64,000 nucleotides of DNA from Compostibacter hankyongensis (GCF_039541075.1 NZ_BAABFN010000005.1:186001-250000), one strand, 5' to 3'; counted from the first letter of the stretch, positions 34,338 to 43,714 are shown. Program-made: numbers and translations. The notes: a model not told the origin generated them from the sequence alone.

Positions 34338-35141
34338 TCAGGGTTCGGGAGGAGGACTTATGGCTGTCCAGCCCCCGTCTACCACCAGGCTCTGCCCGGT
34401 GATGTGGGCAGCGACCGGAGATACGAGGAAAAGTACGGCCGCTGCAATGTCTGCGGGAACGGCGGGCCGGCCCATAGGCGTAATGCGGGACCATATCTCT
34501 TCATAAGCCGGGTCTTCCGCTGTCCGCTCCGTCAGCGTCGCGCCGGGGGCAACGGTGTTGATCGTGATCTTATACGGGGAAAGGTCTACTACCAGACTTT
34601 TGGCGAGCATCTCCAGCGCAGCCTTGCTCATGCCGTATGCCGCCAGGTATTTGTGGGCCTGGTGCCCGGTAACGGACGACATCAGCAGGATGCGCCCCCC
34701 GCTGCCCTGCCGCCGCATTTCGGCCGCTACCGCCTGAGTCAGGAAAAAGCTGCCTTTCAGGTTTACATCCATCACCCGCTGAAAATCCTCCGGGCGGTAC
34801 GCAAAGAAATCCCCGAACAGGGTGATGCCGGCATTGGCCACCAGCACGGATACCTGTCCGAAGGCTGTCACCGTACGCTGCACCATCTCCTGCAGGAATG
34901 CGGCGTCGGCCGTATCTCCGGCAACGGCGATGCAGTTGCCGCCTTCGCGGCGGATGTTTTCCGCCGCCTGCTCTGCCAGGGAGGCGTCGATATCGTTGAG
35001 CGTTACTGCGCAGCCCCGGCGGGCCAGCTGGCGGCAGATCTCATAGCCGATGCCTTTGCCTGCTCCCGTGACGATGGCGGCTTGTCCGGCGAAGGTCCCG
35101 TCCGCACCCTCTCCTGCTTTTTGTATTGCTTCCATAATCAT
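34338..35141 (-). CDS. Short-chain dehydrogenase/reductase
   Basis: About 267 residues from an ATG at 35141 (ATGATTATG; the second ATG at 35135 is equally possible). Classical SDR motifs: AAIVTGAGKGIGYEICRQLA (TGxxxGIG), VANAG, LMSSVTGH (catalytic Ser), YGMSKAAL (YxxxK), NTVAPGATLTERTAEDP, ending ITGQSLVVDGGW. It is downstream of the IlvD/Edd dehydratase on the same strand, separated by 75 bases containing an 18-bp perfect palindrome, which suggests a shared sugar-acid pathway with the SDR as sugar or ketoacid dehydrogenase. Substrate unknown. Confidence 0.88.
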   Translation of the reverse strand: MIMEAIQKAGEGADGTFAGQAAIVTGAGKGIGYEICRQLARRGCAVTLNDIDASLAEQAAENIRREGGNCIAVAGDTADAAFLQEMVQRTVTAFGQVSVLVANAGITLFGDFFAYRPEDFQRVMDVNLKGSFFLTQAVAAEMRRQGSGGRILLMSSVTGHQAHKYLAAYGMSKAALEMLAKSLVVDLSPYKITINTVAPGATLTERTAEDPAYEEIWSRITPMGRPAVPADIAAAVLFLVSPVAAHITGQSLVVDGGWTAISPPPEP

Positions 35142-35193
35142 TGCTGCTGTAGGCGTTCCTCCCGGGATCATCCGGAACCGGAATATCCGGCAG

Positions 35194-35211
35194 CCGCCGG
35201 ACGTCCGGCGG
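35194..35211. repeat. 18-bp perfect palindrome between dehydratase and SDR genes
   Basis: CCGCCGGACGTCCGGCGG is fully self-complementary, 6 bases past the dehydratase stop. There is no T-run on the minus strand, so simple termination is unlikely. It could be an mRNA-stabilising hairpin between cistrons or an operator. Confidence 0.6.
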
Positions 35212-35216
35212 ACCGG

Positions 35217-36932
35217 TTAATGCGAGTCGCGGGTCACCCGGTCGCCCGAGCCGCCCTGTAAAAAATCCATATCCGCGCCCTGGTCGGCCTGGCTGACATG
35301 CTGCTGGTAGAGCTGCACATAGCCGCGCGTTACCATCGGCGGCGCCTGCCACCGCGCCCTTCGCGCGGCCAGCTCCTCCTCGCTCACTTCCAGCTCCAGC
35401 CGGCGCGCCGGCACATCCAGGCGGATATAATCACCGGTCTGCACCAGGGCCAGGGTACCGCCTGCAGCGGCTTCGGGGGAGACATGCAACACCACCGTGC
35501 CGAAGCCCGTACCGCTCATCCGTCCGTCGGAGATGCGGACCATGTCTGTGACGCCCTGCTCCAGGAGCCTTTTGGGCAATCCCATATTGCCCACCTCCGG
35601 CATACCCGGATATCCTTTGGGGCCTACGTTTTTCAGCACCAGTATGCTGTTTTCATCCGCCGGCAGCGCCGGGTCGTCGATGCGGGCCTTGTAATCCTCT
35701 ATATCTTCAAACACTACGGCCTGTCCCCGGTGTTGCAGCAGCGGCAGGCTGGCGGCGGCCGGTTTGATTACGGCGCCCTGCTCGCAGAGGTTGCCCTTCA
35801 GCACGGCCAGGGAAGGACCCTCCTTGAACGGTTTTTCCAGGGTAGCAATCACATTGGGATCATAGCAGACGGCATCCGACCAATTCTCGCGCATGGGTTT
35901 CCCGCTTACGGTAGGTATATCGCCGTGAAGCTTGTCCTCCAGGGCTTTCATCAGGGCAGGCAGGCCGCCGGCATAATAAAAGTCTTCCATAAAAAAGGCT
36001 CCTGCCGGCTGCAGGTTCACCAGCAGCGGGATGTCGGCGGAGAGGTGGTCCATATCCTCGAGGGACAGCGACACGCCGATGCGACGGGCAATGGCCATCA
36101 GGTGGATCACAAAATTGGTGGAACCGCCGATGGCGGCGTTCACCCGGATGGCATTTTCAAAGGCCGGACGGGTAAGCACCTGCGACAGGCGGCGATCTGC
36201 ACGCACCATTTCCACGATCTGCGTGCCGGAAAGCTGTGCCAGCACCTTGCGGCGCGAGTCGGCGGCGGGGATGGCGGCATTCTCGGGCAGCGTGAGTCCC
36301 AGCGCCTCCACCATGCAGGCCATGGTAGAGGCCGTGCCCATTACGGCGCAATGTCCGCGGCTGCGGCACATGGCCGCTTCCGCCTGGTACAGCTCCTGCT
36401 GGCTCATGGCGCCGATGCGGTTCGCCTCTCCAAAGCGCCAGACGTCGCTGGTGCCGATGCTCCTTCCACGAAAGCGACCCGTAAGCATAGGACCGCCCGA
36501 AACCACGATGGTCGGCAGGTCCACGCTGCAGGCGCCCATCACCAGGGCGGGCGTGGTTTTGTCGCAGCCGCACAGCAGCACCACCCCATCCAGCGGATTG
36601 GCCCGTATGGATTCCTCCACGTCCATGCTCACCAGGTTGCGGTACAGCATGGCGGTGGGCTTCATCAGCGTTTCCCCGAGGGACATTACAGGAAATTCCA
36701 CGGGGAAGCCCCCGGCTTCCAGGATACCGCGTTTTACACTTTCCGCCAGCTCCCTGAAATGGGCATTGCAGGGGGTGAGCTCAGACCAGGTATTGCAAAT
36801 GCCGATGACCGGCTTCCCTTCAAATTCGTGCGCCGGCAGACCCTGGTTTTTCATCCAGGCACGGTAGATAAGCCCGTCTTTCCCTGTCCGTGCGAACCAT
36901 TGTGCGCTCCGCAGTTGTTTTGTCTCCGACAT
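35217..36932 (-). CDS. IlvD/Edd-family sugar-acid dehydratase (arabinonate/xylonate type)
   Basis: 571 residues from the ATG of MSETKQLRSA. These [Fe-S] enzymes dehydrate aldonic acids to 2-keto-3-deoxy acids. The likely cluster cysteines are C55 (WSELTPCN), C123 (CGCDKTTPA, followed by K125) and C195 (GHCAVMGTASTM), the spacing seen in L-arabinonate/D-xylonate dehydratases rather than in IlvD of branched-chain synthesis. The C-terminus GADMDFLQGGSGD also fits that subgroup. With the downstream SDR it suggests non-phosphorylative sugar oxidation. The exact sugar acid cannot be told. Confidence 0.9.
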   Translation of the reverse strand: MSETKQLRSAQWFARTGKDGLIYRAWMKNQGLPAHEFEGKPVIGICNTWSELTPCNAHFRELAESVKRGILEAGGFPVEFPVMSLGETLMKPTAMLYRNLVSMDVEESIRANPLDGVVLLCGCDKTTPALVMGACSVDLPTIVVSGGPMLTGRFRGRSIGTSDVWRFGEANRIGAMSQQELYQAEAAMCRSRGHCAVMGTASTMACMVEALGLTLPENAAIPAADSRRKVLAQLSGTQIVEMVRADRRLSQVLTRPAFENAIRVNAAIGGSTNFVIHLMAIARRIGVSLSLEDMDHLSADIPLLVNLQPAGAFFMEDFYYAGGLPALMKALEDKLHGDIPTVSGKPMRENWSDAVCYDPNVIATLEKPFKEGPSLAVLKGNLCEQGAVIKPAAASLPLLQHRGQAVVFEDIEDYKARIDDPALPADENSILVLKNVGPKGYPGMPEVGNMGLPKRLLEQGVTDMVRISDGRMSGTGFGTVVLHVSPEAAAGGTLALVQTGDYIRLDVPARRLELEVSEEELAARRARWQAPPMVTRGYVQLYQQHVSQADQGADMDFLQGGSGDRVTRDSH

Positions 36933-37085
36933 ATCCGTGATTTTGGGGAATAAAGATACTCGGATTACCCGGATGTTCATAAAGGAAACCAGGGAGGTTT
37001 CTTCCGGCCGGTAATAATAAAAGATAAAATGCGCTGCCGCGGGTGCGACAGCGCATGTATTATGTTGAGAAAGCAGTCTTATCGT

Positions 37086-40000
37086 TTACTTACCGGCTTC
37101 GGGCTTTGCCGCGGCAGGTACTGCTCCGGCGGTTCCTTTTTTAACCAGCGTGGAGGCCAGCCTGTCTTTCTTATCCATATCCACCAGCACGGGAGAGGCA
37201 ATGAATATCGAGGAATACGTACCGGTGATCACCCCGATCAGCATGGCGAAGGCAAAGCCGCGGGTAGACTCTCCTCCCACGAGGAACAGGATCAGGATGG
37301 TCAGGAAAACCGTCAGCGACGTCATAATGGTACGGCTCAGCGTATCGTTGATGGCGCGGTTGATCAGCGTGTTGCGGTCTTCCCCGGGCTTACGATGACG
37401 GAAGTATTCCCGGATACGGTCAAATACGATCACCGTATCGTTCATGGAGTAGCCGATCACCGTCAGGATGGCCGCGATAAAGTGCTGGTTGATCTCCAGG
37501 GAGAAGGGCACGATATCCTTGAAGTAGGAGAATACGGCCAGCGTCACCAATACGTCGTGCAGCAGGGCGATGATCGTGCCCACCGAATACTGCCACTTCC
37601 GGAACCGGATCAGGATATAGGCAAAGATCGCCAGCAGGGCAAAAATGGTCGCTTTTACCGCACCCTTCTTCAGATCGTCGGAAATGGTGGGCAGCACCGT
37701 CTGCGAGCTCATCTTATACTTTGTGTCAAAGGTCTGGTAATCCGTACCGGCAGGAAGGTATTTTTTCAGACCGTCGTAAAGCCTGCGTTCTACCAGCGAA
37801 TCGGTATTGTGATCCGTTTTATGGATGAGATAAGAGGTGGTAATGTTGACCTGGTTGGCCACGTCGACCGTTTTCACCATAGGATATTCGTCGAATACCG
37901 GCTGGAGGTCCTTGCCGATATCCTCCGTCTTCACGGGCTCATCAAAACGAACGGTATAGCTGCGGCCGCCTGAAAATTCCACTCCTTCGTCGAAGCCGTG
38001 GATAAAGGATCCCACACCGAAGATCAATACCAGCGCCGAGATCATATAAGCATATTTCCGCTTCTCGATGAACTTGAAGCTGGCATGCTGGAAGATCTTC
38101 TTGGAGAGCGGGGTAAAGTATTTGAAATGCTTCTCTTTACTGGTGCCCCAGTCTTCCACGATACGGGAGATGAGGATACCGCAGAAAAGCGACAGCAGGA
38201 TACCGAGTATCTGGGTGGTGGCAAAGCCCTTTACCGGGCCCAGCCCGAAATAATACAGGATACCGGCTGTCAGCAAGGTGGTGATATGTGCATCCAGCAC
38301 GGGGGCATAGGAATGCTTATAGCCGTCGGAGATGGCAAGCTGGTAGCTTTTTCCTTTTACCAGCTCCTCCTTGATGCGTTCAAAGATAATTACGTTGGTA
38401 TCCACCGCCATACCGATGGTGAGCACCAACCCCGCAATGCCGGGCATGGTAAGCGTGGCGCCCAGGGCGGCCAGGATGCCCACGGTGAACAGCAGGTTGA
38501 AGATCAGGGCAATATTGGCCACCCATCCGCTGGTGTTGTAGTAGATCAACATCAGCACAAAGATGATCACAAAGGAAATGATAAAGGATTTCGCGCCGGC
38601 GATGATGGATTCCTGCCCGAGCGTAGGCCCGATGATCTGCTCCTGAACGATATGGGCAGGCGCCGGCAGTTTACCCGTCTTTAGGATATTGGCCAGGTCC
38701 TGCGCTTCTTCGATGGTGAAGCTGCCGGTGATCGATGAGCGGCCTCCGGAGATCTCCTCGGAGGGAGCGGGTGCGGAATACACCACATTATCCAGCACGA
38801 TGGCGATGGGCTTATGCACGTTTTCGCCGGTCATCCGGGCCCATACCTTGGCCCCGGTATTGTCCATGGTCATGCTGATCTCGGGACGTCCGTTGGGGTC
38901 GATATCCTGACGGGCATCCACCACGTGTTCCCCGCCGAGACGCGGCTCGATAGAGCCGGGTACCGTTTTGATGGCATAGAGGTCCACGGAATTCGTCTGC
39001 TGCTGGGCCGAGCGGTTTTCGGCGCCATAGAGCCAGCGCAGCGTTTTGGGCATGACATTGGCCACAGCCGCCTGGGAAAGGTAATGATTCAGCTTGGCGG
39101 TATCCCGGATCAGCACGGAGGCGATAGCTCCCCCCATCTGCGGGGCTTTCAGCAGGCTCAGGATAGGATGGTCCTGCTCGCCCTGCAGCAAGGCGTTGCC
39201 GCCGGTATCGGCGGATGCCGGCTGGTTCTTGTTCTGGTCGACAAACTGGCTGAGGCTGCCCACCGATCCCGTGTCGGTTGCTTTGGCCGCAGCCGTATCG
39301 GCAGGTGCGGGCGCTGCAGCAGCGGTATCTTGCTGAGCGGCAGGCTTTCCGCCGGCTTTCAGATATTGGGCAGCAGCGGCATCCATCGGATTCAGCACGC
39401 CGGATACAAAATCCTGGTCGGCCTGGTAGGTTTCCCAGAATTCCAGCTTGGCGGTGGCCTGAAGGTACTTGCGCACACGCTCGGGATTGCTTACCCCGGC
39501 CAGCTCCACGCTGATGATCCCTTTATTGACATCCAGGTTGATATTGGGCTGGGCTACCCCGAACTTGTCGATACGCTGCTGCAACACGTTATAGGTACGC
39601 GTAATGGCGCCTCTTGCCTCCTCCCGTATCACATTCAGCACGGTAGCGTCCGAAGAGTTGTAGTTGATCTTTTTCTCAAAAGCATTGGAGAAAAGCGGGG
39701 CCAGGTGCTCATTCGCCGGCTTTACTTCGCTCCAGGCCTGTCCGAAAAGCGTGATGTAATCGGCCGCGCTATTGGCCTTACGCTCCGTAGCCAGCGCCAG
39801 CGCTTTGTTAAAGGCGGGCGATTTGGCATTGTTGGCCATGGTGCGGATAAGGTCTTCGAGCGATACTTCCAGCACCACGTTCATCCCGCCCTGAAGATCC
39901 AAGCCGAGACTGAGCTCCTGCTCCTTGGCCTGCTGATACGTATATTTTTTGATCAGGGTATTGAAGACGATCTCATCGGAAGTGCTGTCCTCGATGGCTT

Positions 40001-40229
40001 CGGTCCGCACCCGTAGCAGCGAGTCGAGATGGTTCTGGTAAAAAGCCTGCTGCTCTTTGTCGTTCGGATAAAGCGCTTCCGGGCTTTTGTAATGCTGTGC
40101 GACCCAGGCTTTTGCTTCCTCCTTTACCTTCTTCTCATGCCGGTGTACCACCAGGGTGAAAGAGAGCTGGTAAAGCGAAATCAGGATCAGTACAACGGTA
40201 AAAAACTTAACCAGACCTTTAAGCTGCAT
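37086..40229 (-). CDS. secDF: Fused protein-export subunits SecD-SecF
   Basis: 1047 residues from the ATG of MQLKGLVKFF; a longer in-frame upstream start adds 57 residues of no recognisable similarity. SecDF uses the proton gradient to pull secreted proteins through SecYEG. SecD half: a first membrane helix, QELSLGLDLQGGMNVVLEVS (the D1 motif), the periplasmic P1 domain, then IAGLVLTIGMAVDTNVIIFERIKEE (D4-5). SecF half: EFSGGRSYTVRF, then AILTVIGYSMNDTVIVFDRIRE. Between P1 parts lies a long low-complexity Ala/Asp/Gln linker (about residues 295-345). The fused arrangement is normal in Bacteroidetes. Confidence 0.95.
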   Translation of the reverse strand: MQLKGLVKFFTVVLILISLYQLSFTLVVHRHEKKVKEEAKAWVAQHYKSPEALYPNDKEQQAFYQNHLDSLLRVRTEAIEDSTSDEIVFNTLIKKYTYQQAKEQELSLGLDLQGGMNVVLEVSLEDLIRTMANNAKSPAFNKALALATERKANSAADYITLFGQAWSEVKPANEHLAPLFSNAFEKKINYNSSDATVLNVIREEARGAITRTYNVLQQRIDKFGVAQPNINLDVNKGIISVELAGVSNPERVRKYLQATAKLEFWETYQADQDFVSGVLNPMDAAAAQYLKAGGKPAAQQDTAAAAPAPADTAAAKATDTGSVGSLSQFVDQNKNQPASADTGGNALLQGEQDHPILSLLKAPQMGGAIASVLIRDTAKLNHYLSQAAVANVMPKTLRWLYGAENRSAQQQTNSVDLYAIKTVPGSIEPRLGGEHVVDARQDIDPNGRPEISMTMDNTGAKVWARMTGENVHKPIAIVLDNVVYSAPAPSEEISGGRSSITGSFTIEEAQDLANILKTGKLPAPAHIVQEQIIGPTLGQESIIAGAKSFIISFVIIFVLMLIYYNTSGWVANIALIFNLLFTVGILAALGATLTMPGIAGLVLTIGMAVDTNVIIFERIKEELVKGKSYQLAISDGYKHSYAPVLDAHITTLLTAGILYYFGLGPVKGFATTQILGILLSLFCGILISRIVEDWGTSKEKHFKYFTPLSKKIFQHASFKFIEKRKYAYMISALVLIFGVGSFIHGFDEGVEFSGGRSYTVRFDEPVKTEDIGKDLQPVFDEYPMVKTVDVANQVNITTSYLIHKTDHNTDSLVERRLYDGLKKYLPAGTDYQTFDTKYKMSSQTVLPTISDDLKKGAVKATIFALLAIFAYILIRFRKWQYSVGTIIALLHDVLVTLAVFSYFKDIVPFSLEINQHFIAAILTVIGYSMNDTVIVFDRIREYFRHRKPGEDRNTLINRAINDTLSRTIMTSLTVFLTILILFLVGGESTRGFAFAMLIGVITGTYSSIFIASPVLVDMDKKDRLASTLVKKGTAGAVPAAAKPEAGK

Positions 40230-40557
40230 ACGTATATTGCTTTGTCGTAATATTTTGAAAAGAGTGGCAAAGATAAAATATAATTGGATAATAAATAAGG
40301 ATAATCTGGAAAGCGCGGAACGGCTTCCGGGCCTTCTTTTGCGCATCGGCTTCATCCCGGGAAAGGACGCTCCGCTTACTTCCCTTCCGGAATCCTCCAC
40401 GGTACCTGCACACAGCTCGTCCGGCCGGACAATCTCCCGCGGGATTGGGAGGATAAAATGTATCTTTATCCCATCCCTGAAACGGAGCGGCTGATGAATA
40501 AAAAGCCGGGCGGGACGAAGCCGGGAACGGATAATCTATGATCTCAAAATCCAAGGT
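40230..40557. other. Intergenic stretch between divergent secDF and EEP gene
   Basis: 328 bases. It holds the secDF -7 element TATCTTTG (minus, 40268-40275) and otherwise no supportable gene. A 22-codon frame starting near 40459 has no further support. No RNA gene or riboswitch was recognised. Confidence 0.5.
40268..40275 (-). promoter_or_regulatory. -7 promoter element of secDF
   Basis: TATCTTTG on the minus strand, 38 bases before the secDF ATG, matches TAnnTTTG. It supports the downstream ATG at 40229 as the true start because the longer reading frame begins upstream of this promoter. Confidence 0.5.
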
Positions 40558-41406
40558 ATGATCAGAAAGATCGCTTTCATGGCAGCGCTGCTGCTATGCC
40601 TGTGCGTATATGTCCGCGGACAGGAACTGACCGTGGCCACTTACAACATGCGCAACGACAATAACAAGGAAGATGCGCAGCACGGCGATGGCTGGAAGCA
40701 GCGCTGCCCGGTCATTGCCGCGCTGATCCGCTTCCATGATTTCGATATCTTCGGCACCCAGGAATGCCTTTACCATCAGCTGCAGGACCTGTCCGGGAAG
40801 CTGCCGGGCTATGCCTGGACGGGTGTGGGACGCGACGACGGGAGACAGGCGGGCGAGCATTCGGCGATCTTTTACAAAACCAGCCGTTTTAAGCTGCTGG
40901 ACAAAGGGGATTTCTGGCTTTCCCAGACCCCGGAAAAGCCCTCGCTCGGATGGGATGCCAAATGCTGCTTTCGCATCTGCTCCTGGGCCCGGCTGGAGGA
41001 CCGGCAGTCGCACAAGCAGTTCTACTGCTTTAACCTGCATTATGACCATCAGGGCGTACAGGCCCGCATCGAAAGCAGCAAGCTGGTGCTGAAAAAGATA
41101 CGGGAGATCGCGGGGAACCATCCCGTGATCCTGACGGGTGATTTCAACGGGGGACATGATACCGAATGGTATAAAGCGATCGCTGCCTCCGGTGTGCTGA
41201 AAGATGTGTATACCCTCGCCAAAGACCCCTACATCAACAACGGATCTTTTAACGCATTCGGGAGAGCGCTGGACCATATGACCATCATCGACCATATTTT
41301 TATCACGCCGGATTTTACCGTGGATAAATACGGTATCCTTACCGACACCTATCATGGCCGGTATCCTTCGGATCATTTCCCGGTAATGGTGCAGCTAAAA
41401 CTGTAG
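40558..41406 (+). CDS. Secreted endonuclease/exonuclease/phosphatase-family protein
   Basis: 282 residues with a Sec signal peptide (MIRKIAFMAALLLCLCVYVRG, cleavage before Q). The EEP/DNase I-like fold is complete: LTVATYNMRNDN (first strand with metal-binding Asn), FDIFGTQECLYHQLQDL (catalytic Glu), FYKTSRFKLLD, FNLHYDHQG, VILTGDFNGGHD (Asp/Asn), IDHIFITPDF and YPSDHFPVMVQL (catalytic His). Bacteroidetes homologs are annotated broadly as phosphodiesterases; no substrate can be assigned. It is convergent with the BlaR1-like gene 10 bases away. Confidence 0.88.
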   Translation: MIRKIAFMAALLLCLCVYVRGQELTVATYNMRNDNNKEDAQHGDGWKQRCPVIAALIRFHDFDIFGTQECLYHQLQDLSGKLPGYAWTGVGRDDGRQAGEHSAIFYKTSRFKLLDKGDFWLSQTPEKPSLGWDAKCCFRICSWARLEDRQSHKQFYCFNLHYDHQGVQARIESSKLVLKKIREIAGNHPVILTGDFNGGHDTEWYKAIAASGVLKDVYTLAKDPYINNGSFNAFGRALDHMTIIDHIFITPDFTVDKYGILTDTYHGRYPSDHFPVMVQLKL

Positions 41407-41416
41407 GGGATCGGAA

Positions 41417-43198
41417 TTACTGTTTTTTATCCCCCGCCTTGGTAAAGACCAGTATCGCCCCGTTTTTCCCCCTTGAGCCGTACATGGAAACGGCCGTGCT
41501 GCCTTTTAATACGTTGATAGATTTGATCTCCGCCGGGTCCATCCTTTGCAGCACGGAACTGTCCTTTTGCACGACCCCGTCCACCAGCAGCAGGGGCGGA
41601 TGATCTTCAGTCGTACCACGGATACGGATAAACGAAGGCCGGGCAGTATCTTTCTCCTGGGGCGAGACACCGGTCAGCTGCTTTGCCGGTGAGGCAGGTT
41701 TCATCATGAAAAGCAGGTCTTTACCGGTTGGCTGCTTTGCCCGGGAAGGCTGCTGCCGTCCGGAGGGTAGCGTGCGGGTTCCCGCCGGTTTGGTAAAGAT
41801 CAGGATAGCTCCGCCTCCGACGGAGGATCCGTACAGACGGCGCAAGGAATCGATCTGCCGCGATGAGTCCTTAAAGACGGATATGGAGGCAATATCATCC
41901 GGGTTCAGATCCGCGGGCAGCTTTCCTGATTTCTGAGCTTTTCCGTCCACGATATAAAAGGGCGGCATGGCCGGAGGTGGCGGCGGCGAGCCCGGAGGAG
42001 GCGGCGGGCCCGGAGGCAGGGTATCCAGTCTGACAAAAAATACTTTTCTTCGGTCACCGGAGGGAGGACGTCCGGGAGCAGGAAGCTCGGTTCTTCTCCC
42101 CGAAAATGCCCGTCTTACCAGCATCAGGCCCTTTCTCAGTTCCGCTTTTGCCTCCCGCAGGGCGCCGGCTTGCCGGTCATGGGTAATATCCAGCGTGACA
42201 AAAAGAGTACGGAGATGCTGCTTTTCCCGCCTTAGGGTGCGTCTCATCTCCGGAGGAGGCCCGGGATGTGCCGCCATACCGGCGTGAAGCATGTCCCCCC
42301 TTCTCACTGCTTTTACAGACCCTGATGTCCCGGAGCGGCTGACATTGAACGCCAGCGTTACGAACATCACCAGCGGCAGCAGCAGCAGGTATTTGAAGAG
42401 GCTGGCGCGGGGCGACCGTTGCATGTTCATCATGCTGATCCGTTTTTTCAGCTCGGAAAAATGAAAGTGATTGGCCAGGGGACTGAGCGGCTGATGCAGA
42501 CGGCTGACCTGCAGCAGGCTGTACTGGTAAGCCTGCGCGTCCTGTCCCTGCCGCAGTATGCTGCGGTCCGTGATAAATTCCAGGTTTTCGCGAATGGCCT
42601 GCTTCATCAGCCGTGCGCCGGGGTTAAACCAGTAAAAGACATGATTCAGCTCCCCGGTCAGCACATCCAGGCTGTGCCATTGTCTTACATGTATGCCTTC
42701 GTGCCGTAGGATGGCTTCGAGCTCACCCGGGTCATGCAGGGCGGGGTTCAGATAGATCCTTTTAAAAAAAGAGAAGGGGGCTACATGGCTGCTCAGCTGC
42801 CGGACCGGTACTCCCTGCACCCGGCTTTCCTGCGAGGTACAGTGCAGCCGCCAGAGCGCATACAGCTGCACCCCCAGCCGGATGGTCATTACTGCCGCGC
42901 CCAGCCAGAATACCAGCTGTAACAGGTCCCATACCGTCCAGGTGGCGACCGCCCCGCGCATATGCTGCAGTGCCTGCCAGTCCAGCGCATAGGCCGCAGG
43001 ACCGGCCAGCCGCTGGTGCCGCTGCACAAAAGCATCCACATCCACAAAGGGGAAAAGCGCCGAAAAGAAAATACCAAACAGGAGGAACACCCGGTTCAGC
43101 GTATAAAAGGTAAGCCGGCGCAACACCAGCCTGTACCCGAGAAAAAAGAGGGTCAGCGCAATATTGGCCTTCAGCAGGTAAATGAAGAACGGGGGCAT
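41417..43198 (-). CDS. BlaR1/MecR1-like M56 metallopeptidase with two C-terminal plug-like repeats
   Basis: 593 residues. N-terminal helices (FFIYLLKANIALTLFFLGYRLVL, RVFLLFGIFFSALF, LLQLVFWLGAAVMTIRLG, KYLLLLPLVMFVTLAF) flank the M56 zincin site LRHEGIHVRQW (HEGIH at 166-170) and NHVFYWFNPGA. Instead of a penicillin-binding sensor, the outer part has a polyproline stretch (~390-415) and two repeats resembling TonB-receptor plug motifs: FYIVDGKAQKSGKLP...DIASISVFKDSSR...LYGSSVGGGAILIFTK (~417-478) and LLLVDGVVQKDSSVL...EIKSINVLKGSTAVSMYGSRGKNGAILVFTK (~518-590). BlaI is encoded immediately upstream. The signal sensed is unknown. Confidence 0.88.
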   Translation of the reverse strand: MPPFFIYLLKANIALTLFFLGYRLVLRRLTFYTLNRVFLLFGIFFSALFPFVDVDAFVQRHQRLAGPAAYALDWQALQHMRGAVATWTVWDLLQLVFWLGAAVMTIRLGVQLYALWRLHCTSQESRVQGVPVRQLSSHVAPFSFFKRIYLNPALHDPGELEAILRHEGIHVRQWHSLDVLTGELNHVFYWFNPGARLMKQAIRENLEFITDRSILRQGQDAQAYQYSLLQVSRLHQPLSPLANHFHFSELKKRISMMNMQRSPRASLFKYLLLLPLVMFVTLAFNVSRSGTSGSVKAVRRGDMLHAGMAAHPGPPPEMRRTLRREKQHLRTLFVTLDITHDRQAGALREAKAELRKGLMLVRRAFSGRRTELPAPGRPPSGDRRKVFFVRLDTLPPGPPPPPGSPPPPPAMPPFYIVDGKAQKSGKLPADLNPDDIASISVFKDSSRQIDSLRRLYGSSVGGGAILIFTKPAGTRTLPSGRQQPSRAKQPTGKDLLFMMKPASPAKQLTGVSPQEKDTARPSFIRIRGTTEDHPPLLLVDGVVQKDSSVLQRMDPAEIKSINVLKGSTAVSMYGSRGKNGAILVFTKAGDKKQ

Positions 43199-43199
43199 A

Positions 43200-43565
43200 T
43201 CATTTGCTTTTCCTTTGTTCGATCATATCGATTATCTCTTTCAGCTCTTCTGCGCTGATCTTTTTTTCATGCGCGAAAAAGCTGACCAGCGATTTATAGG
43301 AATTTTCAAAATAGTGCTTTACAAAACCGCTCATGTATTTGCGCGCATAAACGGATTCAGGGATCAGCGGGGTATATTCGATGACTGTCCCGTATTTCTT
43401 TCCCCGGAGATATCCTTTTTTCTCCAGATTGCGGATGGTCGATGATAAGGTGTTATAATGCGGCCTGGGCTCCTCGTGCGCCTCCAGGAAATCTTTGACA
43501 AAGCCGGGGCCTGTTTTCCATATGGCGAGCATAGCCGCCTCTTCCTGCCGGGTCAGTTTCTCCAT
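43200..43565 (-). CDS. BlaI/MecI-family repressor
   Basis: 121 residues from the ATG of MEKLTRQEEAAML; an upstream extension would cover the operators. The winged helix reads LTRQEEAAMLAIWKTGPGFVKDFLEAH, NTLSSTIRNLEKKGYLRGKKYGTVIEYTPLI, typical of BlaI, and the C-terminal dimerisation helix is IDMIEQRKSK. In the classical system the BlaR1 protease removes BlaI on signal. It overlaps nothing but leaves 1 base to the next ATG. Two 15-bp direct-repeat palindromes sit just upstream. Confidence 0.92.
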   Translation of the reverse strand: MEKLTRQEEAAMLAIWKTGPGFVKDFLEAHEEPRPHYNTLSSTIRNLEKKGYLRGKKYGTVIEYTPLIPESVYARKYMSGFVKHYFENSYKSLVSFFAHEKKISAEELKEIIDMIEQRKSK

Positions 43566-43597
43566 GATCGGTTTTTTGCAATGACAATAAAAGAATA

Positions 43598-43632
43598 AAC
43601 GATGTTTTCGTAAATCTACGATGTTTTCGTAA
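43598..43632 (-). promoter_or_regulatory. Two tandem BlaI operator-like palindromes
   Basis: The 15-mer acgatgttttcgtaa occurs at 43599-43613 and again at 43618-43632, a 19-base repeat. Each is an inverted repeat TACGA-TGTTT-TCGTA (the second perfect, the first ACGA...TCGT). They lie 34-67 bases before the repressor ATG, where autoregulation would act. BlaI-family operators are commonly such dyads. Confidence 0.65.
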
Positions 43633-43714
43633 CAAGCCAAAAAAAATTTCCAGGGATGGCGGAAGGAAGGGAAACTATCGCCGGGATGAGCGCCGACCTA
43701 CCGCAGCGCAACGG

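Noticed and set aside
35298..36953. 551-codon plus-strand frame opposite the IlvD/Edd dehydratase
   Set aside because: Shadow of a GC-rich gene in the opposite frame; Gly/His/Gln-rich composition and no domain.
38814..40016. 400-codon plus-strand frame inside secDF
   Set aside because: Antisense to the SecD part of a complete SecDF; no signal or family features.
40459..40530. 22-codon frame upstream of the EEP gene
   Set aside because: Starts in a purine-rich stretch but has no family, no stop context or promoter of note.
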